NCBI RefSeq assembly: GCF_900104145.1 | Contig: NZ_FNLB01000006.1 | Location: forward strand, 2,926,501 to 2,990,500 | Source of the DNA: Pseudovibrio sp. Tun.PSC04-5.I4 | GTDB taxonomy: Bacteria > Pseudomonadota > Alphaproteobacteria > Rhizobiales > Stappiaceae | Length of the DNA: 64,000 bases | Direction: 5' to 3' | Shown: positions 34,152-43,013 of the stretch, piece by piece | How positions within the stretch are numbered: position 1 is the stretch's first letter | Layout of the letters: each line of letters begins with the position of its first letter | Notes under the pieces: generated by a model | The model's input: the letters and a program-made list of their open reading frames with translations, nothing else | The model's database searches: none | Told to the model about the DNA's origin: nothing | Position numbers and translations under genes: made by a program

Positions 34152-34458
34152 TTCAATTTTGCGATCGTATAGAGTTTATTGAGGGCAGTATTGGCTGCCC
34201 TTTTGACTGGGCTGCTGTTGCGCCGTCAAACCTTCCTCAGTTTGAACATTCAATTGAGGTTAGTTCAATTCTTTCCATCAGCTTAACGCAGAATTAAGCG
34301 TGTTTCCCTAAAATCTTCGGGGTGAATTCACTGAGGCGGGCTTCCCTTGCCGGGAACATACTATTCTGCCTCTGCTTGCTGGTTTGCGTTTGTCCAACAC
34401 CGTTATTCGGAAGAACTGTTGGGTATGTGCTGAAAAAGTCCTGGGGTTAATCGGAGCG
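34152..34458. other. Gap between olsB and the PBP1A gene
   Basis: These 307 bp contain the olsB terminator (34182-34204) and the promoter region of the PBP gene. The PBP frame is open back to a TTG at 34384. No dyad, RNA or small gene is evident in the rest. Confidence 0.4.
34182..34204 (+). terminator. Terminator after olsB
   Basis: AGGGCAG and CTGCCCT form a 7-bp stem with a six-base loop, followed by TTT, 30 bases after the olsB stop. Confidence 0.85.
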
Positions 34459-36849
34459 ATGGCGACACGCCAAAATGGAAATGGCACAAAGAGACCGCCT
34501 AACCGGTCCAATCCGCGCCCTTCCGCCCAACCTTCGTCCCCCCCTCAATCTCAGCGAACCGGCGCACCCAAACGTCCTCCACCCTCTCAACGACCACGTT
34601 TGCAGGGCGTCGCTTTGCGGCCTGGTGAGGAAGACGATTATATTCGTCGGCCAAGCAGAAGTACGGGCCGCTCTCAAGGTGAAGCCCCTCAGGGACAACG
34701 CGCAAAGCCACATGCAGCACGTCCACAACAACAAAAGCCACAGCAGAGTCAGGCGCCACGACGCTCGGCAAAGAAACCCAGCCGAAAGGCAAAGCAGCAA
34801 ACACTTGCAGCCTTGGATATCGCCACAGCATCTGGTGGCAAAAAGAGTTCTAGCAAACCTCGTGGTTTTCTTTGGAAGTCTCTACGGTTTTCCATGTATT
34901 GGAGTGCCGTTCTTGGCATTTGGGGCATTGTTATTGTTGGCGTTATTTTGGCCTATTATGCTGCACACCTCCCGCCAGCCTCTCAATGGGCTGTGCCACA
35001 ACGCCCGCCGAATGTACGTATTGTTTCTGCCAATGGAACGTTGATCGCCAACCGCGGCGATACCGGCGGTGAAGCTGTGCGGCTGGAGCAGTTGCCCAAA
35101 TATCTTCCCGAGGCTGTTATGGCCATTGAGGACAGGCGCTTTAGATATCATTTCGGCATAGATCCGATTGGCCTCGCCCGCGCAGCATTTATCAACTACC
35201 GCAGTGGTCGCACTGTTCAGGGTGGCTCAACACTCACTCAGCAGCTGGCCAAAAACCTGTTTTTGAAGCCAGAGCGAACCATGCAGCGGAAGATGCAAGA
35301 AGTTGTGATGGCTCTTTGGCTGGAGTGGAATTACAGCAAAGATGAAATAATGGAGATGTATCTGAACCGGGTATATCTTGGCGCCGGTGCTTATGGTGTT
35401 GATGCTGCTTCCCGTGTTTATTTTGGTAAATCAGCACGTCTTATTTCGCTGGCGGAAGCTGCAACAATTGCGGGTTTGCTGAAGGCTCCAAGCCGTTACG
35501 CACCTACCCGCAATCCGGCGCGGGCAGAGGGGCGGGCGCAAGTTGTGATCACTGCTATGTATAACGCAGGCTTCATCACCCAAGGCGACGCCAAAAATGT
35601 GTTGTTCAATCCAGCTCACGTAGTGACCAGTAGTAATGGTGGTAGCGGGAATTATGTTGCTGACTATGTGATGGAGCTTTTACCTGGTTTTGTGGGTTCC
35701 ATCGGCGAAGATATCATTGTCGACACCACAATTGACTGGGATATGCAACAAGCTGCTGCGACAGCGCTTTCCACACGTATCGCTGAGTCCCGCCGTGAGT
35801 TTAACGTCTCTCAGGGGGCAGTGGTTACACTCAACCGTAGCGGGGCTGTTCGCGCCTTGGTTGGTGGCGCAAACTACCGCGAAAGCCAGTTCAATCGCGC
35901 CGTTTACGCACGCCGGCAACCGGGTTCCGCTTTTAAGCCCTTTGTGTATTTGGCAGCATTAGAACGAGGTCTGAGCCCCGGAACCATACGCAAGGATGCA
36001 CGAGTTACTTACAGAGGCTGGACACCCAAGAACTACACCAAACGTTATTATGGTGATGTGACATTGACCCAAGCGCTGGCGTTTTCCATCAACACCGTTG
36101 CCGCCCGTTTAGCACATGAAGTTGGACCGGCGAACGTTGCGAAAACGGCGCGGCGGCTTGGTATTACCTCTGCCTTAAAGTCCAATCCCTCTATTGCGCT
36201 GGGAACATCTGAAGTGACACCGCTGGAGATTGCAGCGGCCTATGTTCCGTTTTCCAACGGCGGTTATGGTGTGGTTCCTCACGTTGTGCGACAGATCCGC
36301 AATGAAAAGGGTGAAGTTCTCTATCGCCGTAAGGGGGATGGAACTGGACGGGTTATTCGTGGAGATAAGCTAAGCGAAATCAACACGATGATGGCGCAGA
36401 CCGTTTATGCTGGCACGGGCAAGCGCGCGTTGCTGGCCGGGCGCCCTGCTGGTGGTAAAACCGGTACGACGCAAGGCTATAAAGATGCATGGTTCATTGG
36501 ATACACAGGCTCCCTGACAACCGCTGTTTGGCTGGGGAATGACAATAATGCACCGATGAAGAAGGTGACCGGTGGCACACTACCTGCTGAAATCTGGGCA
36601 TGGATTATGGAAACGCAACATCAGGGCATTCCGATTGCTGAGTTGCCGGGTGTTCCGTTAAACCTCGCAGAAACAACCCCGTTGGCACGACCAGGCACCA
36701 CTCCGGTACGGCGCCAACCAGCATATGTTGCTGCGCCACAGCGACGGCAGCAAACGCCAAGGCCAACAACACAGACTCAACCTGCTCCGCCGCCTAAGAG
36801 AAGTAATAGCCCACTTGATCTGCTGGGACGGTTGTTTGGCGGCGGTTAA
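34459..36849 (+). CDS. PBP1A family penicillin-binding protein (glycosyltransferase + transpeptidase)
   Basis: A bifunctional class A enzyme that polymerises and cross-links peptidoglycan. From the ATG at 34459 it has 796 residues. About 130 basic, Pro/Gln/Arg-rich cytoplasmic residues precede one membrane segment (about 145-170). The GT51 domain has EDRRFRYHFGIDPIGLARA and GGSTLTQQLAKNLFL. The transpeptidase domain has the SxxK motif (PGSAFKPF), SIN and KTGT, all intact. A Pro/Gln-rich tail follows. The frame is open to TTG 34384. The very long charged cytoplasmic head is unusual and may bind a morphogenetic partner. The stop is three bases before the convergent YgjP-like gene's stop. Confidence 0.94.
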   Translation: MATRQNGNGTKRPPNRSNPRPSAQPSSPPQSQRTGAPKRPPPSQRPRLQGVALRPGEEDDYIRRPSRSTGRSQGEAPQGQRAKPHAARPQQQKPQQSQAPRRSAKKPSRKAKQQTLAALDIATASGGKKSSSKPRGFLWKSLRFSMYWSAVLGIWGIVIVGVILAYYAAHLPPASQWAVPQRPPNVRIVSANGTLIANRGDTGGEAVRLEQLPKYLPEAVMAIEDRRFRYHFGIDPIGLARAAFINYRSGRTVQGGSTLTQQLAKNLFLKPERTMQRKMQEVVMALWLEWNYSKDEIMEMYLNRVYLGAGAYGVDAASRVYFGKSARLISLAEAATIAGLLKAPSRYAPTRNPARAEGRAQVVITAMYNAGFITQGDAKNVLFNPAHVVTSSNGGSGNYVADYVMELLPGFVGSIGEDIIVDTTIDWDMQQAAATALSTRIAESRREFNVSQGAVVTLNRSGAVRALVGGANYRESQFNRAVYARRQPGSAFKPFVYLAALERGLSPGTIRKDARVTYRGWTPKNYTKRYYGDVTLTQALAFSINTVAARLAHEVGPANVAKTARRLGITSALKSNPSIALGTSEVTPLEIAAAYVPFSNGGYGVVPHVVRQIRNEKGEVLYRRKGDGTGRVIRGDKLSEINTMMAQTVYAGTGKRALLAGRPAGGKTGTTQGYKDAWFIGYTGSLTTAVWLGNDNNAPMKKVTGGTLPAEIWAWIMETQHQGIPIAELPGVPLNLAETTPLARPGTTPVRRQPAYVAAPQRRQQTPRPTTQTQPAPPPKRSNSPLDLLGRLFGGG

Positions 36850-36852
36850 ACT

Positions 36853-37596
36853 CTAGCTCTGGCCATACAGGTGGAGCTGGGGGCCATGCTCTTTCAACCA
36901 GTTTTGCGCTGGTTTGGTATGCGGCGCCAGTTGCTCGCAAATACGCCAGAAATCAGGAGAGTGATCGAGGCGTTCCAGATGAGCGACCTCGTGAGCTGCG
37001 ACATATTCCAAGATATCTGGTGGAGCCATTATCAAACGCCAGGAGAATGAAAGCTTGCCGTCATGGGAGCAGGAGCCCCATCTGGTTTTTGTGTCGCGCA
37101 GGGTTATGCTGTGGAAGTTGCGACCCAGTTGCTTCGTGAAGTGCTGCACATGCGCTTCCAGATCTTCCTTTGCCAGTTTACGCAGGAAGTCTTTGGTTTT
37201 ACGCGAGAAACTTTGGATTTCTCCCGGCAGCAAAAGCAGAGGTTCCTCCGTGTCGTCTTCTACATCCAGCCGCGACAACCCGCGCAATTGGCCAGAAGAC
37301 CGCAGGGTATGCAGAACGCCTCTTATGGGAATACGGGCATGCTCTTCAAAACTAATGGATGCGGGGCGTGATCCCAATCGCTGCTTGAGCCAATCCACTT
37401 GTCGATTAGCAAAATCCTGCGCAGTTTTGAGGTTACCGCGTGCAGGTACAGTAATAACGGGCGCTGGGTCACCTGGCGGGATCCTGAGAATATAGCGTTT
37501 TGCTCTGGAGTTTCGCTTCAGCCGGATGGGGAGTTTCTCCTGCCCCATATCCACCTCAATAAACTCTGGCAAAACTTTCGCCCGCAGAAATCTCAT
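36853..37596 (-). CDS. M48/YgjP-like metallopeptidase (DUF45)
   Basis: A 247-residue predicted zinc peptidase with AAHEVAHL (HExxH) near residue 200 and the later DHSPDFW, plus the TRWGSCS block that precedes the zinc site in this family. The N-terminus is a beta-rich SprT/YgjP-like domain (RLKRNSRAKRYILRI). There is no signal peptide, so the protein is probably cytoplasmic. GAGG lies before the ATG. In other bacteria a relative is linked to restriction or repair loci, but here it simply converges with the PBP gene. The substrate is unknown. Confidence 0.87.
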   Translation of the reverse strand: MRFLRAKVLPEFIEVDMGQEKLPIRLKRNSRAKRYILRIPPGDPAPVITVPARGNLKTAQDFANRQVDWLKQRLGSRPASISFEEHARIPIRGVLHTLRSSGQLRGLSRLDVEDDTEEPLLLLPGEIQSFSRKTKDFLRKLAKEDLEAHVQHFTKQLGRNFHSITLRDTKTRWGSCSHDGKLSFSWRLIMAPPDILEYVAAHEVAHLERLDHSPDFWRICEQLAPHTKPAQNWLKEHGPQLHLYGQS

Positions 37597-37766
37597 TTAA
37601 CCTCAACATCAGCACTGGCCCACCTTTGTTTATTGCAGAGAAATGGGTGATAGAAAAGCCAGCCAGTGCGATATGTCTTCATATTTAGCGGCAAGTCTTC
37701 AACATGCAAAAAGGCACTCTACCAGAGGCAGAGTACCTGATGCTTGTTATGAATGCAGAACATCCA

Positions 37767-38180
37767 CTAAATTGCCTCGCCGGCAGATGGCCCAGAAGCG
37801 CGATTGTGGCGGTTACGCATGAAGCGATCGAATTCGTCCTGATCTTTTGCCCGACGCAGATCGTGCATGTGATCGTCAAATTCTTTGCGCATGCTATCAA
37901 GCTTTTTGCGCTCTTCTTCAATGCGGTTAAGTTCTTTTTCACGGTAGTCATCAAACGCTGCATTGCCGCTACCTGCGGCGGCTTGCATGCCGTCCATCGC
38001 ATTTTTTAAATTACTACGATCCCACTGGCACTTTGCATCACGTTTCCAACCGGTCATGTTGTCACCCCACAAGATGTAGGCAAGCATAGCAAGACCAAGA
38101 GGCCAGAATACTACGAATCCAAGTACCATTAGTGCAATACTAAGTGGGTTCCACGACGGTTTTATTGCATTTACATTCAT
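37767..38180 (-). CDS. DUF2852 protein
   Basis: A 137-residue alphaproteobacterial protein of unknown role. The N-terminal 45 residues hold the family's membrane part (SWNPLSIALMVLGFVVFWPLG..AYILWG), and the rest is a charged helical, coiled-coil-like tail (about 85-130) ending in FMRNRHNR. The ATG at 38180 has GGGG upstream; ATG 38207 is the alternative. It lies downstream of phaZ on the same strand, 97 bp away. Location in the inner membrane is inferred from the hydrophobic stretch. Confidence 0.85.
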   Translation of the reverse strand: MNVNAIKPSWNPLSIALMVLGFVVFWPLGLAMLAYILWGDNMTGWKRDAKCQWDRSNLKNAMDGMQAAAGSGNAAFDDYREKELNRIEEERKKLDSMRKEFDDHMHDLRRAKDQDEFDRFMRNRHNRASGPSAGEAI

Positions 38181-38277
38181 CAAATTCACCCCTTCTCTAA
38201 TCAACAAACATGAAGTGGGGTGAATTTATTTTGTTTTCAAGTGACCGCCCAAAATATTATTAGATATCGGGGTATTC

Positions 38278-39843
38278 TCACTTCTCACTAGTCAGAATGC
38301 ACTGCCTCATTGAGGTGTCGCGCTTGTTCAACCCAGTTATCGCGTAGCATGCGTCCGCGAATGTAACAGAAGGCCAAGCAGCTGCTTGGCCTTCTGTTAC
38401 ATTCGCGATCTGCCAGTAATGAAAGATACCGGCTCCATTGAGCGCACGTTCCAGCTTAGGTCCAACACCGCTGATCAACTGCAGATTATCTGCAACGCCT
38501 TTTGGTTCAGCTAACAGAATTTCGCGCAGTGGATCTCCCACGACTTTCCCTGAGGAGGTGTCGCGGTTCGCGGTTTTAACGGCCGTTTTCACCCCCTGAT
38601 TTGCGCGCGCATTTGTTGGGTTTTCATGAATGAACTTAACAATGCGCGGCGCAATTTCAGAACGGTACTTGGAGCCATTAAACACACCGTAGTGGCCAAC
38701 GTTCGGCTGCACATAATGCAGTCTGCGATCAGACGGAATGTTTTCACTAAGCTTTTGTGCTGCTTCTGTTTGGCCAGCACCGGAAATGTCGTCGTTTTCG
38801 CCTTCGACGGTTAGTAGCGCTGTACCCGTGATCTTTTTCGGATCAACGCGCTTGCCACGACAAAACATCTCGCCGCGTGGCAAGGAGTGCTCGATGAAGA
38901 CCGTTTCAACGGTTTGCAAGTAGAACTCCGCTGTCAGGTCCATAACCGCCAGATATTCATCATAGAAATCACGGTGCTTGACTGCGTTGTCGCCATCACC
39001 TTCAATCAAATGCTGAAAGTAGTCACGGTGCGCAACAACGTGGCGATCTAAATTCATGCTCATAAAACCGGAGAGTTGTAGAAAACCGGGATAAACCTGA
39101 CGGCCAAAGCCTTTGTGAGGGAAGGGGACTTCCATAATCACATTACGCTTGAACCAGTCGATGCCCTTTTCAACAGCCAGATCATTCACAGCTGTTGGTG
39201 CTTCACGGGTATCGATAGGACCTCCCATCAATGTCATGGTCGCTGGAGAGCAATTGTCGCCGTTTTCTTCCATCAGCGAGACGGCAGCGAAGACCGGAAC
39301 TGAAGGCTGACAAACGCCCAACACATGCGTGTTTGGGCCAAGGAAATGCAACATCTGCGTGATGTATTCGATGTAATCATCCAGATCGAACTCACCATCA
39401 GCCACAGGGACCTGGCGCGCATCTTCCCAATCTGTGATGTAAACATCCAGATTTGGAAGCAACGCTTCAACTGTTCCACGCAGCAAAGTGGCATAGTGGC
39501 CAGAAATTGGAGCCACGATCAGAATCTTTGGGTCAGCATCTCGGGATTCCGGCAAATCTCTTTTGAAATGCAGCAGATCACAGAACGGTTTAGACCAGAG
39601 GATTTCTTCAGTGATGGTAATTTCCTGACCATCAACGACCGTCGTATTCAGCTCAAACTCCGGTTTGCCATAGCGGCGCGTGACGCGCTCCAGCATTTCA
39701 CAGGAGGCGGCAACGGTGCGCCCTACCTGAGTGTGGGTGAGCGGATTCATGGGGTTTTGAAAGTACAGCTTTGTAAAGTCAGCCACAGCTCGGAATGGCG
39801 ACATTGCTGCATGGTTCATTTCATACATATGGTAGAACAGCAC
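38278..39843 (-). CDS. phaZ: Intracellular poly(3-hydroxybutyrate) depolymerase with a frame-shifted C-terminal HhH domain
   Basis: PhaZ mobilises stored PHB granules to hydroxybutyrate. The depolymerase part (about 1-430) is complete: the catalytic cysteine is Cys178 in GVCQPSVPVFAA, with an acid in GENDDISG and a histidine in VGHYGVFNG. Start GTG 39843 has GGGAGGA; ATG 39828 follows. After a linker, residues 454-490 are a helix-hairpin-helix (LQLISGVGPKLERALNGAGI). The last 31 residues do not resemble the domain. Reading the other frame from about 38358 gives RGRMLRDNWVEQA and a stop at 38288-38290, the usual domain end. A perfect 52-bp palindrome sits at the junction. The enzyme core should still work. 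Confidence 0.88.
   Translation of the reverse strand: MLFYHMYEMNHAAMSPFRAVADFTKLYFQNPMNPLTHTQVGRTVAASCEMLERVTRRYGKPEFELNTTVVDGQEITITEEILWSKPFCDLLHFKRDLPESRDADPKILIVAPISGHYATLLRGTVEALLPNLDVYITDWEDARQVPVADGEFDLDDYIEYITQMLHFLGPNTHVLGVCQPSVPVFAAVSLMEENGDNCSPATMTLMGGPIDTREAPTAVNDLAVEKGIDWFKRNVIMEVPFPHKGFGRQVYPGFLQLSGFMSMNLDRHVVAHRDYFQHLIEGDGDNAVKHRDFYDEYLAVMDLTAEFYLQTVETVFIEHSLPRGEMFCRGKRVDPKKITGTALLTVEGENDDISGAGQTEAAQKLSENIPSDRRLHYVQPNVGHYGVFNGSKYRSEIAPRIVKFIHENPTNARANQGVKTAVKTANRDTSSGKVVGDPLREILLAEPKGVADNLQLISGVGPKLERALNGAGIFHYWQIANVTEGQAAAWPSVTFADACYAITGLNKRDTSMRQCILTSEK
38356..38407. repeat. Perfect 52-bp palindrome inside phaZ
   Basis: Two 26-base arms meet at CAG|CTG with no spacer or mismatch; outer bases are CGCGAATGTAAC and GTTACATTCGCG. 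It lies about 75 bases before the phaZ stop. Identity ends exactly at 38356 and 38407, so it is not a read fold-back of longer flanks. Confidence 0.95.
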
Positions 39844-40176
39844 AGAATGTTTCCTCCCTTGGCGATCGCTTCAGCCAATTCCTGTTCATGTATTTATTAG
39901 TCACAGCGACACGATTACTCAGAAGCCCGAAGTGCTGCACTGCAAAAGCATAAAAGGTGCTATGCCTATTCAGCAACATAGACTCTTGGAGAAATACCGG
40001 CCAACTTCAACTTTTTGAAGAACAAAGGCTTCTTAAAGCCAGTGGCGTGGACTGTTAGTGTAACGAATTATGCTGCAATGCACAATATATAAATTAATAC
40101 CCCAATACCTCCGAGAATTATTGACGGAATTATTGTACTGAGTTGAATTTACAATGATTTTTATTGTAGTTAAACT
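39844..40176. promoter_or_regulatory. phaZ upstream region with two TGCTGCA-N-TGCA boxes
   Basis: This AT-rich 333-bp gap between hemW and phaZ holds TGCTGCACTGCA (39933-39944) and TGCTGCAATGCA (40071-40082), identical but for one base. Each contains the dyad TGCA-N-TGCA. PhaR, the PHB-responsive repressor, is known to bind TGC-rich sites in Paracoccus and Rhodobacter. PhaR control of phaZ is inferred. Confidence 0.45.
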
Positions 40177-41337
40177 TCAGGATGCCAATTCAGCAATTAC
40201 GGCATCCAGTAGAGGAAAGCCTGAAGCTGTTGCACGTATACGGCTGTTGCCAACCCATTCTACCATGCCATTTTCTTGCAAATTACGCAGGCGAACAGGG
40301 TCAAAATTACGCCCAGAGAGTTGTTCGTAACGTGGAACATCTATCCCCTCATGCAATCTCATGCCCATCAAAAGCAGCTCATCGCCCTGTTCCTGGCGGT
40401 TCAAGACCTCTTCCAGAATGGCTCCGTGGCCGTTTTCTTCAATGAGGTTGAGCCACGTTTCCGGGTGTTTTTCCGTTGAGGTGGCAAGCTTGGAGCCGTC
40501 TTCCAGCGTCAACCGACCATGAGCACCGGGGCCTACGCCGACATAATCGCCGTAACGCCAATAAATGAGATTGTGCAGGCATTGCGCATCCGCCGGGGCG
40601 TGATTGGAGACCTCATAGGCTGGTAGGCCACGTGAGGCTGTTACTTCCTGCGTGAGGTCGTACATATCCGCGGCAAGGTCCGGGTCCAGCATCTCCAGCT
40701 TTCCAGCAGCATAGAGGCGCTGGAACATGGTGCCGTTTTCAATGGTGAGCTGGTACATGGAGAGGTGATCCGCAGCAAGGTCTATGGCGCGGTTCAACTC
40801 TTGTTCCCACCCCTTCAGGGTCTGATTAGGGCGAGCATAGATAAGATCGAACGAAATGCGTGGGAAGGTTTTTCGCGCAATTTCGACAGCTTGGATCGCT
40901 TCGGATACTGAATGCTGCCGTCCAAGGATCTTCAGCTCTTTGTCATCCAGTGCCTGAATGCCCACGGAAAGCCGGTTTACACCAGCGGCGCGATACCCTG
41001 CAAAACGGGTTGCTTCAACACTGGTTGGGTTGGCTTCCATGGAGATTTCGGCGGTTGATGGCAAATGCCAGAGGCGGGCGATCTCGTTTATAATAGTCTC
41101 GACCGTTTTTGGTTCCATCAAGGATGGGGTACCGCCGCCAAAAAAGACGGAGTCTACGGTTCTGCCCGGAACCATTTCTGCATACCGTGCCAGCTCTTTT
41201 ACAATCGCTTTGGCGTAGAGTTCCTGCGAGACCGGCTGATGACGGACATGCGAGTTAAAATCGCAATACGGGCATTTTGCCAAGCAAAAAGGCCAATGCA
41301 CGTAAATTCCAAAGCCGCCAGCCGGTGCCACAGTCAT
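40177..41337 (-). CDS. hemW: Radical SAM heme chaperone HemW
   Basis: HemW is a radical SAM protein related to HemN that binds heme and passes it to apoproteins. The 386-residue product has the cluster motif CLAKCPYCDFN (CxxxCxxC, about 18-25) and GGGTPSLM. The extra cysteine that HemN has next to the cluster motif is not present, which favours HemW over coproporphyrinogen oxidase. The C-terminal HemW domain includes NLIYWRYGDYVGVGPGAHGR. AAGGA precedes the ATG. It lies downstream of rdgB and rph on the same strand, a common order (rph-rdgB-hemW) in this class. Confidence 0.94.
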   Translation of the reverse strand: MTVAPAGGFGIYVHWPFCLAKCPYCDFNSHVRHQPVSQELYAKAIVKELARYAEMVPGRTVDSVFFGGGTPSLMEPKTVETIINEIARLWHLPSTAEISMEANPTSVEATRFAGYRAAGVNRLSVGIQALDDKELKILGRQHSVSEAIQAVEIARKTFPRISFDLIYARPNQTLKGWEQELNRAIDLAADHLSMYQLTIENGTMFQRLYAAGKLEMLDPDLAADMYDLTQEVTASRGLPAYEVSNHAPADAQCLHNLIYWRYGDYVGVGPGAHGRLTLEDGSKLATSTEKHPETWLNLIEENGHGAILEEVLNRQEQGDELLLMGMRLHEGIDVPRYEQLSGRNFDPVRLRNLQENGMVEWVGNSRIRATASGFPLLDAVIAELAS

Positions 41338-41420
41338 TCTTATTCCTTATGGTGCCCGCCAAATTCAGAGCAGTTGTCGCTTCACTAAGTTCGCTCAAAC
41401 TACTCTGAATTATTTTCTGC

Positions 41421-41465
41421 ACGTATTCTTTTCCGAAAACCGGAAGCCACTTTTCGGGAATACGC
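41421..41465. repeat. Palindromic intergenic repeat, copy 2
   Basis: It shares ACGTATTC, ACCGG, AGCC and CTTTTCGGGAATACGC with the copy at 12414-12454, and has four more bases in the left arm (TTTTCCGAAA). TTCCGAAAA and TTTTCGGGAA pair. It directly follows the rdgB stop, between rdgB and hemW. Confidence 0.8.
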
Positions 41466-41466
41466 G

Positions 41467-42117
41467 TTATTCCGGCAGACACTCTTTTTGAAACTTTACA
41501 AAAGCACGAGCACGATGAGACAGCGCCTCGCCTTCTTTTGTGTTGTGTTTTTCTTCTTTGCCCATCTCACCAAAGGTTCTGTCGAACCCTTCTGGGATAA
41601 ACATAGGATCGTAACCGAAACCTTCCAGACCGCGCGGAGGCCAAACCAGATCACCGTGGATTTCGCCACGGTAAAACTGGGTGTGTCCGTCCGGCCATGC
41701 AATGCAGAGCACAGCAACGAAGAAGGCACCACGATCTGTGAAGCCTGTCTCTGTCAGCTTGTCCTGCACGGATTGCATCGCCACGCCGAAATCCTTACCC
41801 GGACCAGCCCAACGTGCGGAATATATTCCCGGATCACCGTTGAGGCCATTGACGCAGAAGCCGCTGTCATCTGCCAATGCAGGCAGACCAGTTGCCTTGG
41901 TTGCCGCCAGCGCTTTGAGTGCAGCGTTGGCTTCAAACGTGTCGCCATCTTCTACCGGCTCTGGCAGGTCCATATCACCAGCAGAAATAACCTCAAAACC
42001 ATGTGGGGCAAGCATGACGTGAATTTCACGCAGCTTGCCTTTGTTATGGCTGGCAAGCACAAGCTTGCCCGGCTCTAAACGACGGTTATTGGCGGTTGTT
42101 TCGGTTTCAGCTGGCAT
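41467..42117 (-). CDS. rdgB: XTP/dITP diphosphatase (RdgB/HAM1)
   Basis: RdgB hydrolyses ITP, dITP and XTP to monophosphates and keeps deaminated purines out of nucleic acids. The 216-residue product has the family blocks LVLASHNKGKLREI, TFEANAALKA, ADDSGFCVNGLNGDPGIYSARWAG, GFGYDPMFIPEGFDRTFGEM and the ending LSHRARAF. Its ATG overlaps the rph stop by one base (TAATG), so the two are translationally coupled. A palindromic repeat follows the stop. Confidence 0.96.
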   Translation of the reverse strand: MPAETETTANNRRLEPGKLVLASHNKGKLREIHVMLAPHGFEVISAGDMDLPEPVEDGDTFEANAALKALAATKATGLPALADDSGFCVNGLNGDPGIYSARWAGPGKDFGVAMQSVQDKLTETGFTDRGAFFVAVLCIAWPDGHTQFYRGEIHGDLVWPPRGLEGFGYDPMFIPEGFDRTFGEMGKEEKHNTKEGEALSHRARAFVKFQKECLPE

Positions 42118-42836
42118 TAAAGCACCGTTAGCTTTTGCAACTCAACCAGTTTGGAGATGGACTGTTTTGCAAGACCCATCAGCTGGCCGAGTTCTTCTTC
42201 GGAGAATGGCACGCCTTCTGCGGTTCCCTGAATTTCAACAATGCCGCCTTTGCCAGTCATGACGAAGTTTGCATCGGTATCAGCAGAGGAATCCTCGATG
42301 TAGTCGAGATCAGCAACAGGTGTGCCCTCATAGATGCCACAGGAGACAGCAGCGATGTGATCTTTGAGAACTTTCTCAACTTTGATCATGTCGCGTGCTT
42401 CCATCCATGCCAAACAGTCATGAAGAGCAACCCAGGCGCCGGTGATGGAGGCTGTGCGTGTGCCGCCGTCTGCCTGAATAACATCACAATCGATTGTGAT
42501 CTGACGCTCGCCGAGAGCTTCCAGATCCACCACAGCGCGCAAAGAACGACCGATTAGGCGCTGAATTTCCTGCGTACGGCCAGACTGTTTGCCAGCAGAA
42601 GATTCACGGCGCATACGATCGTTTGTTGCGCGTGGCAACATGCCGTATTCAGCTGTTACCCAGCCACGGTTCTGTCCGCGCAACCACGGCGGAATCCGCT
42701 CTTCCAAACTTGCTGTACACAGTACGTGCGTATCGCCAAACTTGATCAGGCAAGAGCCTTCAGCGTGTTTTGAAACTCCGCGTTCCAGGCTAACTGCGCG
42801 CATTTCATCAGGTGTACGTTTGGATGGACGGTTCAA
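42117..42836 (-). CDS. rph: Ribonuclease PH
   Basis: RNase PH trims tRNA 3' ends by phosphorolysis. From the TTG at 42836, with GGGAG six bases upstream, it has 239 residues, the normal length, and begins like the family consensus RPSKR.PDEMRAVSLERG. Key blocks CTASLEERIPPWLRG, GWVTAEYGMLPRAT, RESSAGKQSGRTQEIQRLIGRSLRA and DVIQADGGTRTASITGA are intact. The open frame upstream to 42920 is rejected. It heads the rph-rdgB pair and diverges from hrcA. Confidence 0.96.
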   Translation of the reverse strand: MNRPSKRTPDEMRAVSLERGVSKHAEGSCLIKFGDTHVLCTASLEERIPPWLRGQNRGWVTAEYGMLPRATNDRMRRESSAGKQSGRTQEIQRLIGRSLRAVVDLEALGERQITIDCDVIQADGGTRTASITGAWVALHDCLAWMEARDMIKVEKVLKDHIAAVSCGIYEGTPVADLDYIEDSSADTDANFVMTGKGGIVEIQGTAEGVPFSEEELGQLMGLAKQSISKLVELQKLTVL

Positions 42837-43013
42837 GGTAAGCTCCCTCAGGTTGCTTAATAGCGATAAATTCACGAAAGATATTGGTGGTCTTTTAGCT
42901 GCGCTTTGCCGTTTGCGCAAAGGCTGCTTTTGGTTTGAGGCGCGATTTTGTGCTTAAAATGAGTTTTACTGGTTCAATTGCGGTGTGATAGGGAGGTAAA
43001 GTGGTCTTGAGCC

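Noticed and set aside
42837..43013. CIRCE element before hrcA
   Set aside because: No TTAGCACTC-N9-GAGTGCTAA-like dyad is present in the gap.
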